Notes: generated from the letters alone by a model not told the origin. Positions 39,866 to 50,137 are shown, counted from the first letter of the stretch. The stretch is DNA of 64,000 nt from Bacteroidales bacterium (GCA_031286165.1 JAITUU010000045.1:1-64000); one strand, 5' to 3'. Made by a program: numbers and translations.

Positions 39866-42484
39866 ATGGCAGGAAATGTGGTAGAAACGCCTTTAATGAA
39901 ACAATACTATCAGGTGAAGCACAAGCACCCCGATGCTATTTTACTTTTCAGAGTGGGCGATTTTTACGAAACATTTTCGGAAGATGCCATAAAAACTGCC
40001 AAAATTCTGGGTATTACCCTCACGCGCCGTGCCAATGGTGCTGCGCAATTCATAGAATTGGCTGGCTTTCCCTATCATTCGCTCGATACCTATTTGCCAA
40101 AACTCGTGCGAGCAGGGCAGCGAGTGGCTATTTGTGAACAACTTGAAGACCCCTCGAAAACAAAAACGATAGTAAAACGCGGCGTTACCGAATTGGTTAC
40201 TCCCGGTGTGTCGCTCAGCAGCACTATTTTAGAAAATCGCGAAAATAACTTTTTGGCTGCCGTGCATTTCGGTAAATTCGCCGTAGGTGTCGCATTTTTA
40301 GATATTTCCACCGGAGAATTTTTGGTAGGCGAGGGGTCGGCGGAATACATAGACAAACTCATGGGAAGTTTTCAACCCAAAGAAGTGCTTTACGACCGCA
40401 GTGCCGAAAAACAATTTAAAACCGCATTTTCGCCCAATTTATACACCTATAAATTGGATGATTGGGTATTTACCGAAGAGGCTGCGAATGATAAATTATT
40501 AACTCATTTTGATGTGTCTTCGCTCAAAGGTTTTGGTATAGAAACTATGTCAAACGCAGTGATAGCAGCCGGTGCGGTATTGTATTACATGGAACTCACC
40601 GAGCATAAGCACATCAATCACATACACCATATTGCACGCATAGAGGCAGACGATTATGTGTGGCTCGACCGCTTTACTATTCGCAATTTGGAAATATTTG
40701 CTTCACCTCACGAAGGTGCACGTTCGCTTTTGAGTGTATTGGACGAAACGCAAACGCCTATGGGTGCGCGGCTTTTGAAACGATGGATAGCCCTGCCGCT
40801 GAAAAATAAACAAGAAATAGAAAAACGCCTGACTGTGGTGCAGCAGTTGGTGGAAAATCGCGATGTGTTGAATCAATTCTACGACCGCCTGCACAATATG
40901 TGCGATTTGGAACGCATAGTGGCGCGAGTGGCTACGACACGCATTTTACCGCGCGAAATGTTGCAACTGCAACGCACACTCGAAGAAATTGCACCGCTCA
41001 AAGCACTATGCTTGCAACAAAACAACGCCACTATGCACGCGCTGGGTGAGCAATTAAATGCCTGCGAAGAACTTTCGCAACGCATAGTGCACGAAATTAA
41101 CCCCGAAACGCCCAATGTGCTCAACAAAGGGCAGGTAATAGCGCAGGGCGTGAATGCAGAATTGGATACATTGCGCGAAATCGTGTATTCCGGCAAAGAT
41201 TATATGCTGAAACTGCAAGAGCGCGAGGAGGAACGTACCGGTATTCCTAAAATCAAAGTGGGCTTCAACAACGTGTATGGCTACTACATAGAAGTACGCA
41301 ATACCCACAAAGATAAAATTCCTGCGGAATGGGTGCGTAAGCAAACAGTATCGAACGCCGAGCGGTACATTACCCCCGAATTGAAAGAATACGAAAGTCA
41401 AATTCTTGGTGCCGAAGAGAAAATTCTTTCGTTGGAATACGAAATTTTTACCGCGCTGGTGCACAATATTACGCAGTACATGAATACCCTGCAACTCAAT
41501 GCGAATATTCTTGCGCAAATTGACTGTCTGCAATCATTCGCTCACTGCGCCATAGAGCGCAATTATGTGCAACCCACCATAGACGAAACGCTGGAACTCC
41601 ATATAGACGAAGGGCGGCACCCTGTTATAGAAACTCGTATGAACCCCGGTGAAGAATATGTGAGCAATTCCGTGAAACTCGATACCGAAACCCAGCAAAT
41701 TATTATTATTACCGGACCAAACATGGCTGGGAAATCGGCACTTTTGCGACAAACCGCCCTCATAGTACTTATGGCGCAAATCGGTTCTTTTGTGCCGGCA
41801 CGTGCCGCTCGCATAGGCATTGTCGATAAAATTTTTACCCGCGTGGGTGCTTCCGACAATATTTCGCAAGGAGAATCAACTTTTATGGTGGAAATGAACG
41901 AAGCAGCAAGTATTTTGAACAATGTGAGCGAACGCAGTCTTGTACTTTTCGATGAACTCGGACGCGGCACTAGTACCTACGATGGCATTTCCATAGCATG
42001 GGCTATTGTGGAATATTTGCACGAACAACCTACTGCTCGCCCCAAAACCCTCTTTGCTACCCATTATCACGAATTGAATGAATTGGAAACATCGTTTCCG
42101 CGCGTGAAAAATTACAATGTATCGGTAAAAGAACATGGCAATAAAGTGATTTTTTTACGCAAATTAGTTCCTGGCGGCAGCGAACACAGTTTTGGTATTC
42201 ACGTTGCAAAAATGGCAGGATTGCCCAAATCTATTATCAAACGGGCAAATGAAATTTTGCGAGAACTCGAAGGAAACAATCGTAACAAAACCGAACACAA
42301 TGTAACCTCTAAGCAATCGCTCCATACCGCAGGGCAGCAGCGCGAAGGCTACCAACTCAGTATTTTTCAGTTGGAAGACCCGGTGCTTTCGCAAATTCGC
42401 GAACAGTTGCTGAATTTAGATGTGAATAATCTCACACCCATAGAAGCCCTCAATGCCCTGCATGAAATTAAGAAAGTGTTGTAA
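39866..42484 (+). CDS. mutS: DNA mismatch repair ATPase MutS
   Basis: The 872-residue protein recognises mismatches as a dimer. The N-terminal mismatch-binding motif is [11 protein letters not shown] (MutS1-type Phe-x-Glu). Connector, core and clamp follow. The ATPase has Walker [14 protein letters not shown] (about 616-628), the ST-rich [15 protein letters not shown] block, Walker [17 protein letters not shown] and [10 protein letters not shown]. This is the full-length MutS1 type, not MutS2. TACCTTTG at 39752-39759 and TACTTTCG at 39814-39821 are candidate -7 boxes. Confidence 0.97.
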   Translation: MAGNVVETPLMKQYYQVKHKHPDAILLFRVGDFYETFSEDAIKTAKILGITLTRRANGAAQFIELAGFPYHSLDTYLPKLVRAGQRVAICEQLEDPSKTKTIVKRGVTELVTPGVSLSSTILENRENNFLAAVHFGKFAVGVAFLDISTGEFLVGEGSAEYIDKLMGSFQPKEVLYDRSAEKQFKTAFSPNLYTYKLDDWVFTEEAANDKLLTHFDVSSLKGFGIETMSNAVIAAGAVLYYMELTEHKHINHIHHIARIEADDYVWLDRFTIRNLEIFASPHEGARSLLSVLDETQTPMGARLLKRWIALPLKNKQEIEKRLTVVQQLVENRDVLNQFYDRLHNMCDLERIVARVATTRILPREMLQLQRTLEEIAPLKALCLQQNNATMHALGEQLNACEELSQRIVHEINPETPNVLNKGQVIAQGVNAELDTLREIVYSGKDYMLKLQEREEERTGIPKIKVGFNNVYGYYIEVRNTHKDKIPAEWVRKQTVSNAERYITPELKEYESQILGAEEKILSLEYEIFTALVHNITQYMNTLQLNANILAQIDCLQSFAHCAIERNYVQPTIDETLELHIDEGRHPVIETRMNPGEEYVSNSVKLDTETQQIIIITGPNMAGKSALLRQTALIVLMAQIGSFVPARAARIGIVDKIFTRVGASDNISQGESTFMVEMNEAASILNNVSERSLVLFDELGRGTSTYDGISIAWAIVEYLHEQPTARPKTLFATHYHELNELETSFPRVKNYNVSVKEHGNKVIFLRKLVPGGSEHSFGIHVAKMAGLPKSIIKRANEILRELEGNNRNKTEHNVTSKQSLHTAGQQREGYQLSIFQLEDPVLSQIREQLLNLDVNNLTPIEALNALHEIKKVL

Positions 42485-42486
42485 CA

Positions 42487-42522
42487 AAAAAAATCCTTAC
42501 CACAGCGGTAAGGATTTTTTTT
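42487..42522. terminator. bidirectional intrinsic terminator between mutS and RRM gene
   Basis: ATCCTTACC (42493-42501) pairs perfectly with GGTAAGGAT (42507-42515) around a 5-base loop, with A-rich and T-rich flanks on the two sides. It can stop both the plus-strand mutS transcript and the minus-strand RRM transcript. Confidence 0.88.
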
Positions 42523-42575
42523 AAGTCGTACATGGAAATCGGTAAAAATTCTCTTGTGCAGAGAATGAAAAACTA

Positions 42576-42821
42576 TTATTGTTTTGGTAACGATTCTGTA
42601 ACTTTGATAGGGCGAGCACCTAAGGTTGAGCCGTCAAGTGCTGCGATTGCTGCGGCACCTTCTGAGTCGTTTGGCATTTCTACAAAGCCAAAACCTTTGC
42701 TTCTGCGAGTTTCGCGGTCGGTAATGATGCGTGCTGTTGATACTTCTCCGAAAGCACCGAAGGCTTCCTCTAACTGATTTGATTTAATCTTGTAATCAAG
42801 ATTTCCTACGTAAATGTTCAT
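42576..42821 (-). CDS. RNA recognition motif (RRM) protein
   Basis: An 81-residue protein made of one RRM. RNP2 is NIYVGNLDY (about 2-10) and RNP1 is RSKGFGFVEM (about 41-50). Residues typical of single-stranded RNA stacking (Tyr4, Phe47, Phe49-type aromatics) are present. Such small RRM proteins are abundant in Bacteroidetes, which lack Hfq in many species, and may act as global RNA chaperones. It is monocistronic with its own promoter and terminator. Confidence 0.93.
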   Translation of the reverse strand: MNIYVGNLDYKIKSNQLEEAFGAFGEVSTARIITDRETRRSKGFGFVEMPNDSEGAAAIAALDGSTLGARPIKVTESLPKQ

Positions 42822-42844
42822 AAAGATGAGTTAATTATTTTTCA

Positions 42845-42874
42845 CAAAAGTAACCATATTTTTTATATATCAAA
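42845..42874 (-). promoter_or_regulatory. promoter of the RRM gene
   Basis: On the minus strand TTTG (42874-42871), 18 bases, then TACTTTTG (42852-42845). Transcription would begin about 15 bases before the start codon at 42821. Confidence 0.6.
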
Positions 42875-43040
42875 GAAAAAAACACGTTTTCTTCGCACAA
42901 TGTTGAAAAATTGCTCATATATCACCCAATATCTATCAAAGCGGCACAGAGTTTTTTTTGTACTTTTGCTCATAAATTATACGATATTCGTAGAAATTCA
43001 TACGATAGTAATTGTTTTATAAACAATACGTATCAATGAA

Positions 43041-43073
43041 TATCTATACGTATCAAGATATATCACGGAGTAA
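43041..43073 (+). repeat. 33-base TATCTATAC...AGTAA repeat, copy 2
   Basis: 29 of 33 bases match copy 1 at 36995-37027. The block just upstream (43026-43045, ATACGTATCAATGAATATCT) is itself a near copy of the first half, so this copy is partly tandem. It lies directly before the ddl start codon. Confidence 0.65.
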
Positions 43074-43079
43074 AAGAAC

Positions 43080-44051
43080 ATGAAAAAAACAATAGCAATT
43101 ATAGGCGGAGGTTATTCTTCGGAAGCAGGAATTTCCATGAAAAGTACCTATCAACTGATGGAAATGATGGATAGCGAGAAATACACGCTTTATCCGGTAT
43201 GTATTACCAAAGAAGCGTGGTATGCGCAAGTGGGCGAACAGCAATATTCAATTTGCAAAGAGGATTTTAGTTTTGAAATACAGGGCGAAAAAATTACCTT
43301 CGACTGTGTATATAATTCTATTCACGGCACGCCGGGCGAAGATGGTCGTTTGCCGGCGTATTTTGAATTGATAGGACTGCCCTACACAAGTTGCGGCGTA
43401 TTTACCGGCGCACTTACGTTTAATAAATTTGCTACAAAAAAATTCTTGGAAGCATTTGCTATACAAACTGCCAAAGCACTGCTTGTGCGCAAACGCGATG
43501 CTGTGGATACTCGAAATATTGTAGCCGAACTTGGATTGCCGTGTTTTGCAAAACCCAACAATGGCGGTTCGAGTTTTGGTGTGAGTAAAGTAAAACATGA
43601 AACCGATTTGCCGCAGGCTATTGCAAATGCTTTGCATGAAGACGGCGAGGTGATTATAGAGAGTTTTGTGAAAGGAATTGAAATTTCCAACGGTGTGTAT
43701 GAAGTAAATGGTGAAATTACCGTATTGCCTATTACCGAAATTCAAACCGATAATGAATTTTTTGATTACAATGCAAAATACGAAGGAAAAAGCCGTGAAA
43801 TTACACCGGCGCAACTTTCGGACGAATTAACGGCAGAAATTAAAGCCTTGACTGCAAAAATTTACAAAGCCCTCGATTGTAAAGGTGTGTGCCGCGTGGA
43901 TTACATTATAGCCGAAGGTGTGCCCTACTTTTTGGAAATCAACACCGTGCCGGGCATGAGCAAAGCAAGCATTATTCCTCAACAAATTCGCGCCGCCGGC
44001 ATGAAAGAAAGCGATGTGTTTACTGCGTTGATAGAGGAGGCTTTGAAATAA
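43080..44051 (+). CDS. ddl: D-alanine--D-alanine ligase
   Basis: Ddl joins two D-Ala with ATP for peptidoglycan synthesis. The 323-residue ATP-grasp protein starts KKTIAIIGGGYSSEAGISMK, then YNSIHGTPGEDGRLPAYFEL, LPCFAKPNNGGSSFGVSKV, VDYIIAEGVPYFLEINTVPG and GMSKASIIP, all Ddl signatures. Its stop codon overlaps the tex start by one base (TAATG), so translation is coupled. A -7 box TACTTTTG lies at 42961-42968, leaving a leader of about 105 bases that holds the 33-base repeat. Confidence 0.96.
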   Translation: MKKTIAIIGGGYSSEAGISMKSTYQLMEMMDSEKYTLYPVCITKEAWYAQVGEQQYSICKEDFSFEIQGEKITFDCVYNSIHGTPGEDGRLPAYFELIGLPYTSCGVFTGALTFNKFATKKFLEAFAIQTAKALLVRKRDAVDTRNIVAELGLPCFAKPNNGGSSFGVSKVKHETDLPQAIANALHEDGEVIIESFVKGIEISNGVYEVNGEITVLPITEIQTDNEFFDYNAKYEGKSREITPAQLSDELTAEIKALTAKIYKALDCKGVCRVDYIIAEGVPYFLEINTVPGMSKASIIPQQIRAAGMKESDVFTALIEEALK

Positions 44052-46168
44052 TGATACACAAAAAAATAGCCGATGCACTCGGTATTGGCGAAAAACAAGT
44101 AGAACACACCGCCGCACTGTTTGCCGAAGGTGCCACTATTCCTTTTGTGGCGCGGTATCGCAAGGAACGCACAGGAAATTTAGACGAAGTACAACTGCTC
44201 GAAATTCAGCAAAAACTCAATTATTTTGATACCTTGCAAAAGCGAAAAACCACCATTTTGGCTGCAATAACCGAACAAGGAAAACTCACGCCCGAATTGG
44301 AACGCGCTATCAACGAAACCTACGATGCCACTGCGCTCGAAGACCTTTACGCGCCCTATAAACAAAAACGAAAAACTCGTGCTTCGGTGGCAAAAGAAAA
44401 GGGATTAGAACCGCTTGCAACTTTGATGTATGCGCAAAAAAACGGCGATATTCATGCCGAAATTGCAAAAACCGCGCAAGAACTCAATCTCTCGAAACTC
44501 GACTGTGTGCAAGCTGCGCAAGATATTATAGCCGAATGGGTGAGCGAACGCATAGATGTAAAAAATGCCTTGCGCAAAGAGTTTGCACAAAACGCCGTAA
44601 TTGCCACCAAAGTAGTGAAAACGAAAAAAGATGATGCCGGAAATTATGAGCACTATTTTGATTTTTCGGAATCTATTCGCAAATCGCCTTCGCACCGTAT
44701 TTTGGCTATGATGCGCGGTAATAATGAAGGTTTTTTGCGTCTTTCCATAGCCATAGACGAAGCCATTGCGCTCAAAATTATCAATCGCTTGGTGCTGAAA
44801 GGATTCAACGATAGCGCAAACTACGTGAAAACTGCCATAGAAGATTCATATAAACGTTTGCTGAGTGTATCGCTCGAAACGGAATGGTACAACGAATTGA
44901 AGCAACGCGCCGATAGTGAGGCTATTCGCGTATTTTCCGAAAATTTACGGCAGTTGCTGTTGCTGCCACCTTTGGGGCAAAAGCGTATTTTGGCTATTGA
45001 CCCCGGATTTCGCACAGGTTGCAAGGTGGTATGTTTGAGCGAACAAGGCGATTTGTTGCACAATGAAACTATATATCCGCACGCACCACACAATGAGAGC
45101 GCGAAGGCGTGTGCAAAGATTTTGCAGTTGGTGCAAAGTTATAAAATTCAAGCGATTGCCATAGGTAATGGCACGGCGAGTAGGGAAACCGAACAGTTGA
45201 TACGCCGCACGAAATTTACCTCCGATGTGGAAGTATTTGTGGTAAGCGAAGCGGGGGCATCGGTGTATTCGGCATCGAAGGTGGCGCGAGAGGAATTTCC
45301 GCAGTACGATGTTACTGTGCGCGGTGCAATTTCCATAGGTCGCCGATTGATGGACCCGCTGGCGGAATTGGTGAAAATAGAACCGAAAGCAATAGGAGTG
45401 GGGCAGTATCAGCACGATGTGAACCAAACGGAATTGCAGCAAAGCCTTGATTTTGTGGTGCAAAGTTGTGTGAATAAAGTAGGGGTGGAACTCAATACGG
45501 CGAGTAAACATTTGCTTGCCTACGTTGCCGGCATAGGCACTTCGCTTGCCGAAAATATTGTGGATTATCGCAAGGAACACGGAGCCTTTGTAAGCCGTGC
45601 CGATTTACTGAATGTTCCCAAATTGGGAAAGAAAACCTTTGAACAATGTGCCGGATTTTTGCGTATTCGCGCTGCGAAAAATCCACTTGATAATTCCGCC
45701 ATTCACCCCGAACGCTACGCGCTGGTGCAGCGCATGGCGCGTGATTTGAAGGTTTCGGTGCAGGAATTGCTTGCTAACAGTGCCTTGCAAAAATCTATTC
45801 AAATAGAACACTACGAAAGTAGTGATGTGGGTGCAGAAACTTTGCATGATATTTTGATGGAATTGGAAAAACCGGGTCGCGACCCACGTGCGCAGTTGCA
45901 GCAGTTCTCCTTTGCCGAGGAACTCAAAACAATGGAAGATGTGTGCGTAGGAGCAGTGTATCCGGGTATTGTGAATAATATTACCAATTTTGGAGCCTTT
46001 GTGGATATTGGCATTAAGCAAGGCGGACTTGTGCATATTTCGCAAATTTGCAAGGAATTTATAAGCAATCCTGCCGACAAACTTTCGCTCAATCAACACG
46101 TGCTGGTGAAAGTGCTTACGGTGGATTTGGAGAAAAAACGCTTGCAATTTACTATGATATTGGAATAG
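44051..46168 (+). CDS. tex: Tex family RNA-binding transcription accessory protein
   Basis: The chosen ATG overlaps the ddl stop and gives 705 residues, MIHKKIADALGIGEKQVEHT, matching Tex. The longer frame upstream is antisense-like ddl sequence. Domains: N-terminal helical part with TIPFVARYRKERTG, a YqgF-type fold with RILAIDPGFRTGCK, helix-hairpin-helix (YVAGIGTSLAENIVDYRKEH), and a C-terminal S1 RNA-binding domain (about 635-705, GAVYPGIVNNITNFGAFVDI). Tex binds RNA and transcription complexes; its exact task is not settled. Confidence 0.95.
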   Translation: MIHKKIADALGIGEKQVEHTAALFAEGATIPFVARYRKERTGNLDEVQLLEIQQKLNYFDTLQKRKTTILAAITEQGKLTPELERAINETYDATALEDLYAPYKQKRKTRASVAKEKGLEPLATLMYAQKNGDIHAEIAKTAQELNLSKLDCVQAAQDIIAEWVSERIDVKNALRKEFAQNAVIATKVVKTKKDDAGNYEHYFDFSESIRKSPSHRILAMMRGNNEGFLRLSIAIDEAIALKIINRLVLKGFNDSANYVKTAIEDSYKRLLSVSLETEWYNELKQRADSEAIRVFSENLRQLLLLPPLGQKRILAIDPGFRTGCKVVCLSEQGDLLHNETIYPHAPHNESAKACAKILQLVQSYKIQAIAIGNGTASRETEQLIRRTKFTSDVEVFVVSEAGASVYSASKVAREEFPQYDVTVRGAISIGRRLMDPLAELVKIEPKAIGVGQYQHDVNQTELQQSLDFVVQSCVNKVGVELNTASKHLLAYVAGIGTSLAENIVDYRKEHGAFVSRADLLNVPKLGKKTFEQCAGFLRIRAAKNPLDNSAIHPERYALVQRMARDLKVSVQELLANSALQKSIQIEHYESSDVGAETLHDILMELEKPGRDPRAQLQQFSFAEELKTMEDVCVGAVYPGIVNNITNFGAFVDIGIKQGGLVHISQICKEFISNPADKLSLNQHVLVKVLTVDLEKKRLQFTMILE

Positions 46169-46199
46169 AGGATAGTTGAAAACTGAGAATTGAAATCCA

Positions 46200-46862
46200 A
46201 TGAACACTGACTTATATTTTAATGCACACACGCACACGCCTGCTCCGAATGCGGTAATTAATGCACCTATGGCGAGTGTAGATTTCGAGCCGCAGTTGTT
46301 GTATTCTATTGGTATTCATCCGTGGGATTATTTGCAATATTGTGAAAATGCAGAACGTTTGCAACATTGGTTACGTACTGCGGCGGCACTCCCGCAAGTG
46401 GTGGCAATAGGCGAGTGCGGCATGGACCGTGCCATAGAAACTGAAATCGAGTTACAAGAAGATGTATTTCGTTTACAGGTGAAAGTGGCGCAGGAATACC
46501 AAAAAACGCTTATAATTCACTGTGTGCGAGCATATAACGATATTTTGAAAGTACTCAAACAAACGAAATGCACACAGCCTGTGGTTTTTCATAAATTTAC
46601 GGGAAATATGCAAACCTATGAGAGTTTCCGCAATTTCGATTGCTACTATTCTTTTGGGGCAGAACTATGTACTCGTACGAAAAGTGTGGAAATGTTGCGC
46701 ACGCTACCGCTCGAACGCATAGTGTTTGAAAACGACATAAGCAATGTTTCCATGCAGGAAATCTACGATTTTGCTGCTCGGCAAATCGGTATTTCGGTGG
46801 AAATGTTGTGTGAAACCGTGCAACGAAGTGCAGAACGGATTTTTAGTGTTTCAAATCGTTGA
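46200..46862 (+). CDS. TatD-family metal-dependent hydrolase
   Basis: The 220-residue protein is a compact TatD. The metal ligands are visible: NAHTHT near residue 9-13, GECGMD, IIHCVRAYND, FHKFTGN and the FEND at the usual ETD site (Asp kept, Thr replaced by Asn). E. coli TatD is about 260 residues, and short versions of this size are common in Bacteroidetes. It may be a 3'-5' DNase in repair. It overlaps convergent trpA by 20 bases. Confidence 0.82.
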   Translation: MNTDLYFNAHTHTPAPNAVINAPMASVDFEPQLLYSIGIHPWDYLQYCENAERLQHWLRTAAALPQVVAIGECGMDRAIETEIELQEDVFRLQVKVAQEYQKTLIIHCVRAYNDILKVLKQTKCTQPVVFHKFTGNMQTYESFRNFDCYYSFGAELCTRTKSVEMLRTLPLERIVFENDISNVSMQEIYDFAARQIGISVEMLCETVQRSAERIFSVSNR

Positions 46863-47625
46863 TTAACCGACTTACGGCTTGCGGAATTGAAGGACTTTCT
46901 GATAATAGTTGCACAAATTTACTTCCCACAATAGCACCGGCAGAGTAGGCTACGGCAGCATCGAAGGTTGCTTTGTTTGATACGCCAAATCCAACCAATC
47001 GAGGATTGTGCAAATTCATTGCATTTATGCGTTTAAAATACTCTTGTTTTTTATTGTCGAAACTTTGCTGCGCACCGGTAGTTGCGGCACTCGAAACCAT
47101 ATAAATAAATCCCATTGTGTTTTCGTCTATCCAGCGCACGCGCTCCTCCGAAGTTTCGGGCGTAATGAGCATAATTACGTGAATACCGTGTGCTTCGGCT
47201 ATTGCTTTGTAAAAATTCATATAATCGGCAAAGGGGAGGTCGGGAATAATTACACCGTCCACGCCTACTTCCACGCATTTTTTGCAGAAATTTTCAAATC
47301 CAAAGTGCATAATGGGGTTCAAATATCCCATCAAAATTATGGGAATATGAATGGTTTGGCGCACATTGTGCAGTTGTTCAAAAATTGTGGCAAGAGTAAT
47401 GCCATTGTTGAGCGCAATTTGTCCCGCTTGCTGAATTACCACGCCGTCTGCCATAGGGTCGGAAAAAGGGATTCCTACTTCTACCAAATCCGCGCCTTGC
47501 GCCTGCAATTCGTGCAATACGGTGGTGGTATCGTTCAATTTCGGGAAACCGGCGGTAAAATATACCGATAAAATTTTGCTGTTCGCCTTGCGTTTTTCTG
47601 CAAATAAGGTATCTATTCTGTTCAT
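46843..47625 (-). CDS. trpA: tryptophan synthase alpha subunit
   Basis: TrpA splits indole-3-glycerol phosphate to indole, which passes to TrpB. I chose the ATG at 47625 (260 residues, MNRIDTLFAEKRKANSKILS) as the usual start; an in-frame ATG at 47652 would add nine residues in the trpF gap. The catalytic Glu is in DLVEVGIPFSDPMADG and the Asp in VDGVIIPDLPFAD; YMVSSAATTGAQ and GFGVSNKATF follow. Last gene of the operon; it overlaps the convergent tatD-type gene by 20 bases. Confidence 0.95.
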   Translation of the reverse strand: MNRIDTLFAEKRKANSKILSVYFTAGFPKLNDTTTVLHELQAQGADLVEVGIPFSDPMADGVVIQQAGQIALNNGITLATIFEQLHNVRQTIHIPIILMGYLNPIMHFGFENFCKKCVEVGVDGVIIPDLPFADYMNFYKAIAEAHGIHVIMLITPETSEERVRWIDENTMGFIYMVSSAATTGAQQSFDNKKQEYFKRINAMNLHNPRLVGFGVSNKATFDAAVAYSAGAIVGSKFVQLLSESPSIPQAVSRLINDLKH

Positions 47626-47660
47626 GATATTAGTTTTTAGATTTTTAGACAATTAGACGA

Positions 47661-48287
47661 TTAGTCGGCGATTGCGTGCTGTCTGATTTTTGTTATAAAT
47701 GATTCTACTTTTTGGCTATCTTTCAATCCGGGTTCTACTTCAAAATTACTGTTAATATCCACCGCATACAGTTTTGGAAGATTGAGTTTTTGCAGTTCTT
47801 CGGCATCGTGTTCGCCTATGCCGCCACTGAGAAAAAACGGCGTTTTGCCATGATAGTGCTGCAAAATACTCCAATCAAATTTTTTGCCCGAACCGCCGTG
47901 TGCAGGAGTTTTGGTGTCGAACAAAAAGAAATCCACCGCGCGTTCATATTGTTTTGTTTGTTCAAAATCAGTTGCCTGTGCTACGTTGAAGGCTTTAATG
48001 ATTACAAGTCCTTTTGCGTGCAGTTCGGCACATTCTGCGGCACTTTCCTGTCCGTGTAGTTGCACGCCGTCTAATGCGTGCGATTGCACAATTTTCATAA
48101 TATTTTCCGTGTTTTCGTTTACAAACACGCCAATTTTCTTCGTTTCTCCCGGCATGGGGGTACTCAGCATTTCGCCCACAAATCGCGGCGATTTGTCGTA
48201 GAATATAAATCCCAGAAAATCAGGGTTTAATTTTGCAATTTCGAGCACATTGTGCGGGTGCTTCATGCCGCAAATTTTTACTTTCAT
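47661..48287 (-). CDS. trpF: phosphoribosylanthranilate isomerase
   Basis: The 208-residue barrel starts with MKVKICGMKHPHNVLEIAKL, whose Cys is the catalytic base, and holds the catalytic Asp in FFLFDTKTPAHGGSGKKFDW. LSGGIGEHDAEELQ and AVDINSNFEVEPGLKDSQKV complete the phosphate site. It overlaps trpC by 4 bases (ATGA type), so it is translationally coupled. A separate trpF instead of a trpC-trpF fusion is usual here. Confidence 0.95.
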   Translation of the reverse strand: MKVKICGMKHPHNVLEIAKLNPDFLGFIFYDKSPRFVGEMLSTPMPGETKKIGVFVNENTENIMKIVQSHALDGVQLHGQESAAECAELHAKGLVIIKAFNVAQATDFEQTKQYERAVDFFLFDTKTPAHGGSGKKFDWSILQHYHGKTPFFLSGGIGEHDAEELQKLNLPKLYAVDINSNFEVEPGLKDSQKVESFITKIRQHAIAD

Positions 48288-49060
48288 AATTCACTGATAA
48301 ATTGTTGTAATGCTCCCGCAGGATTCGTTTCTTTCATAAAATTTTCGCCCATCAAAAATCCTTTGTAGCCCAATGTGCGCAATTCTTGCACCGTTTGCAC
48401 GTTGGAAATGCCGCTTTCGCTGATTTTTACACATTCCGCAGGAATTTGTTCCGCCAATTCTGCCGAAATAGCAGTGGAAACTTCAAAGGTTTTCAAATTG
48501 CGATTGTTCACACCAACAAGGTCTATATATTCGTTGATGTGCCCTAATTCTTCTGCATTGTGCACTTCGAGCAAGGTTTCCAATCCGAGCGACTGTGCTC
48601 GCTGTGCAAGTTGCTTGCATTGTGGTATGGTAAGTGCGGCGGCAATGAGCAGTACCACATCGGCACCGTAACTTTTTGCTTCAAAGAGTTGATATTCGTC
48701 TATCATAAAATCTTTGCGCAATACCGGGCAGGCAATGTGTGGACGAGCCGAAATCAAATCGTGGGGCGTGCCGCCAAAATAGGGGAAATCGGTGAGAATG
48801 GAAATACCCGCTGCGCCATTGAGCGAATAACCTTGCGTAATTTCTTGCACGCTTGCATCGGCGTGAATCCAGCCTTTTGAAGGACTTTTGCGTTTAAATT
48901 CGGCAATAATGCCGCTTTCGGATTGCAGTAAACTTTGTTTCAGCGAACGGCATGTTCGCACAAAACCGGCTGTTTTTTCCAAATCGGCAATACGAGTAAT
49001 CTGCTTTCTTTGAGCAACTTCTTTCGCTTTATCGGCTATTATTTGGTCTAATATTGTCAT
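48284..49060 (-). CDS. trpC: indole-3-glycerol phosphate synthase
   Basis: TrpC closes the ring of CdRP. The 258-residue barrel has IIAEFKRKSPSKGWI with the catalytic Lys, GISILTDFPYFGG, LRKDFMIDEYQLFEAKSYGA, LLEVHNAEEL, VGVNNRNLKTF and ISESGISNVQTV. All catalytic positions appear intact. Overlaps trpF by 4 bases; a 78-base gap with a dispersed repeat separates it from trpD. Confidence 0.96.
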   Translation of the reverse strand: MTILDQIIADKAKEVAQRKQITRIADLEKTAGFVRTCRSLKQSLLQSESGIIAEFKRKSPSKGWIHADASVQEITQGYSLNGAAGISILTDFPYFGGTPHDLISARPHIACPVLRKDFMIDEYQLFEAKSYGADVVLLIAAALTIPQCKQLAQRAQSLGLETLLEVHNAEELGHINEYIDLVGVNNRNLKTFEVSTAISAELAEQIPAECVKISESGISNVQTVQELRTLGYKGFLMGENFMKETNPAGALQQFISEL

Positions 49061-49070
49061 AATTGTAATT

Positions 49071-49118
49071 GTCTGAACCTTGATGTTATAAGATTTATAT
49101 GATTATCAAGATTATTTG
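49071..49118 (+). repeat. GTCTGAACC-type dispersed repeat, copy B
   Basis: GTCTGAACCTTGATGTTATA then AGATTTATATGATTATCAAG in the trpC-trpD gap. Same family and orientation as copies A, C and D. Confidence 0.65.
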
Positions 49119-49138
49119 TTATGTATATTGCTTCAAAA

Positions 49139-50134
49139 TTATTGGTAAATCTCAAAGAACTTCATAAATGCTTGTTTTGCGCGTCCGCTGGCGAGCGATT
49201 CTTCGGCTTCGGCTATGCAGTGGGCGAGCGATTTTGAAAAATCGTAGGTTTGAATGGAAACAGCGGAATTGATGAGCACTGCATTGCGCTGTGCCGGCGT
49301 GGCTTTGTTTTCCAACACGTTCATAAATATTTTTGCTGCTTCGGCAATGGTTTCGCCGCCGTAGAGTTCGCTTTGCTCAATTTTTGCAAATCCCAAATCC
49401 TGCGGTGTTGCCAAAAATTCTCCGCCGTTGTTCACTATTTTGGTGGTGTCGGTGAGTGAAATTTCATCGTAGCCATCGAGGGAGTGCACGAGGGTGTATT
49501 GCGTGCCAATTTTCTGATTGATAAGCATATAGAGGCGGAGCATTTTTAAATTATATACGCCCAAACACTGATACTGCGGTTTCACGGGACTGATTAAGGG
49601 ACCTAAAACGTTGAAAAAGGTGCGAACGCCAATGTTTTTGCGCACCGATGCCACGTTTTTCATGGCAGGATTGAAAAGAGGGGCGTGCAAGTAGGCAAAT
49701 CCGCTTTTTTCGAGCGAAGTTTTCAACACATCGTGATTGGTGGTAAATTTTGCGCCGTAGTATTCCAGCACGTTGGAAGAACCGCTCACCGAAGTTGCGC
49801 CGTAGTTACCGTGTTTTGCCACTTTGTAGCCCGCGCCGGCTACGGTAAAACAACTGCACGTGGAAATATTGAAGGTATTTTTTCCATCGCCGCCGGTACC
49901 CACTATGTCGATAGGTTTAAATTCGTGTAAATCAACTTGCTCCGCCATATTGAGTAAGGCATTGCGAAAACCAATTAATTCCTCCAATTCAATGCTGCGC
50001 ATTAAAAAAACGGAGATAAAGGCGGTAATTTCCACATCGTTGTATGTACCGGCACCAATGTTGGTAAGAATTTCGGCAGCCTCGCCGCGCGAAAGAGTTT
50101 GATGTTCAAAAAGTCTGTTGAGTATGTTTTTCAT
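49139..50134 (-). CDS. trpD: anthranilate phosphoribosyltransferase
   Basis: TrpD attaches PRPP ribose to anthranilate. The 331-residue protein has DIVGTGGDGKNTFNISTCSC (PRPP site), KHGNYGATSVSGSSNVLEYY (anthranilate site), and FNPAMKNVASVRKNIGVRTF with NVLGPLISPVKPQYQCLGVY. It is separate from the glutaminase trpG, not fused as in enteric bacteria. The gap upstream holds a dispersed repeat and the GxxExxY gene. Confidence 0.96.
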   Translation of the reverse strand: MKNILNRLFEHQTLSRGEAAEILTNIGAGTYNDVEITAFISVFLMRSIELEELIGFRNALLNMAEQVDLHEFKPIDIVGTGGDGKNTFNISTCSCFTVAGAGYKVAKHGNYGATSVSGSSNVLEYYGAKFTTNHDVLKTSLEKSGFAYLHAPLFNPAMKNVASVRKNIGVRTFFNVLGPLISPVKPQYQCLGVYNLKMLRLYMLINQKIGTQYTLVHSLDGYDEISLTDTTKIVNNGGEFLATPQDLGFAKIEQSELYGGETIAEAAKIFMNVLENKATPAQRNAVLINSAVSIQTYDFSKSLAHCIAEAEESLASGRAKQAFMKFFEIYQ

Positions 50135-50137
50135 ATT

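Noticed and set aside
43889..44050. Longer start for Tex overlapping ddl by 160 bases
   Set aside because: The extra residues are ddl sequence in another frame; the ATG at 44051 overlaps the ddl stop by one base and gives the family N-terminus.
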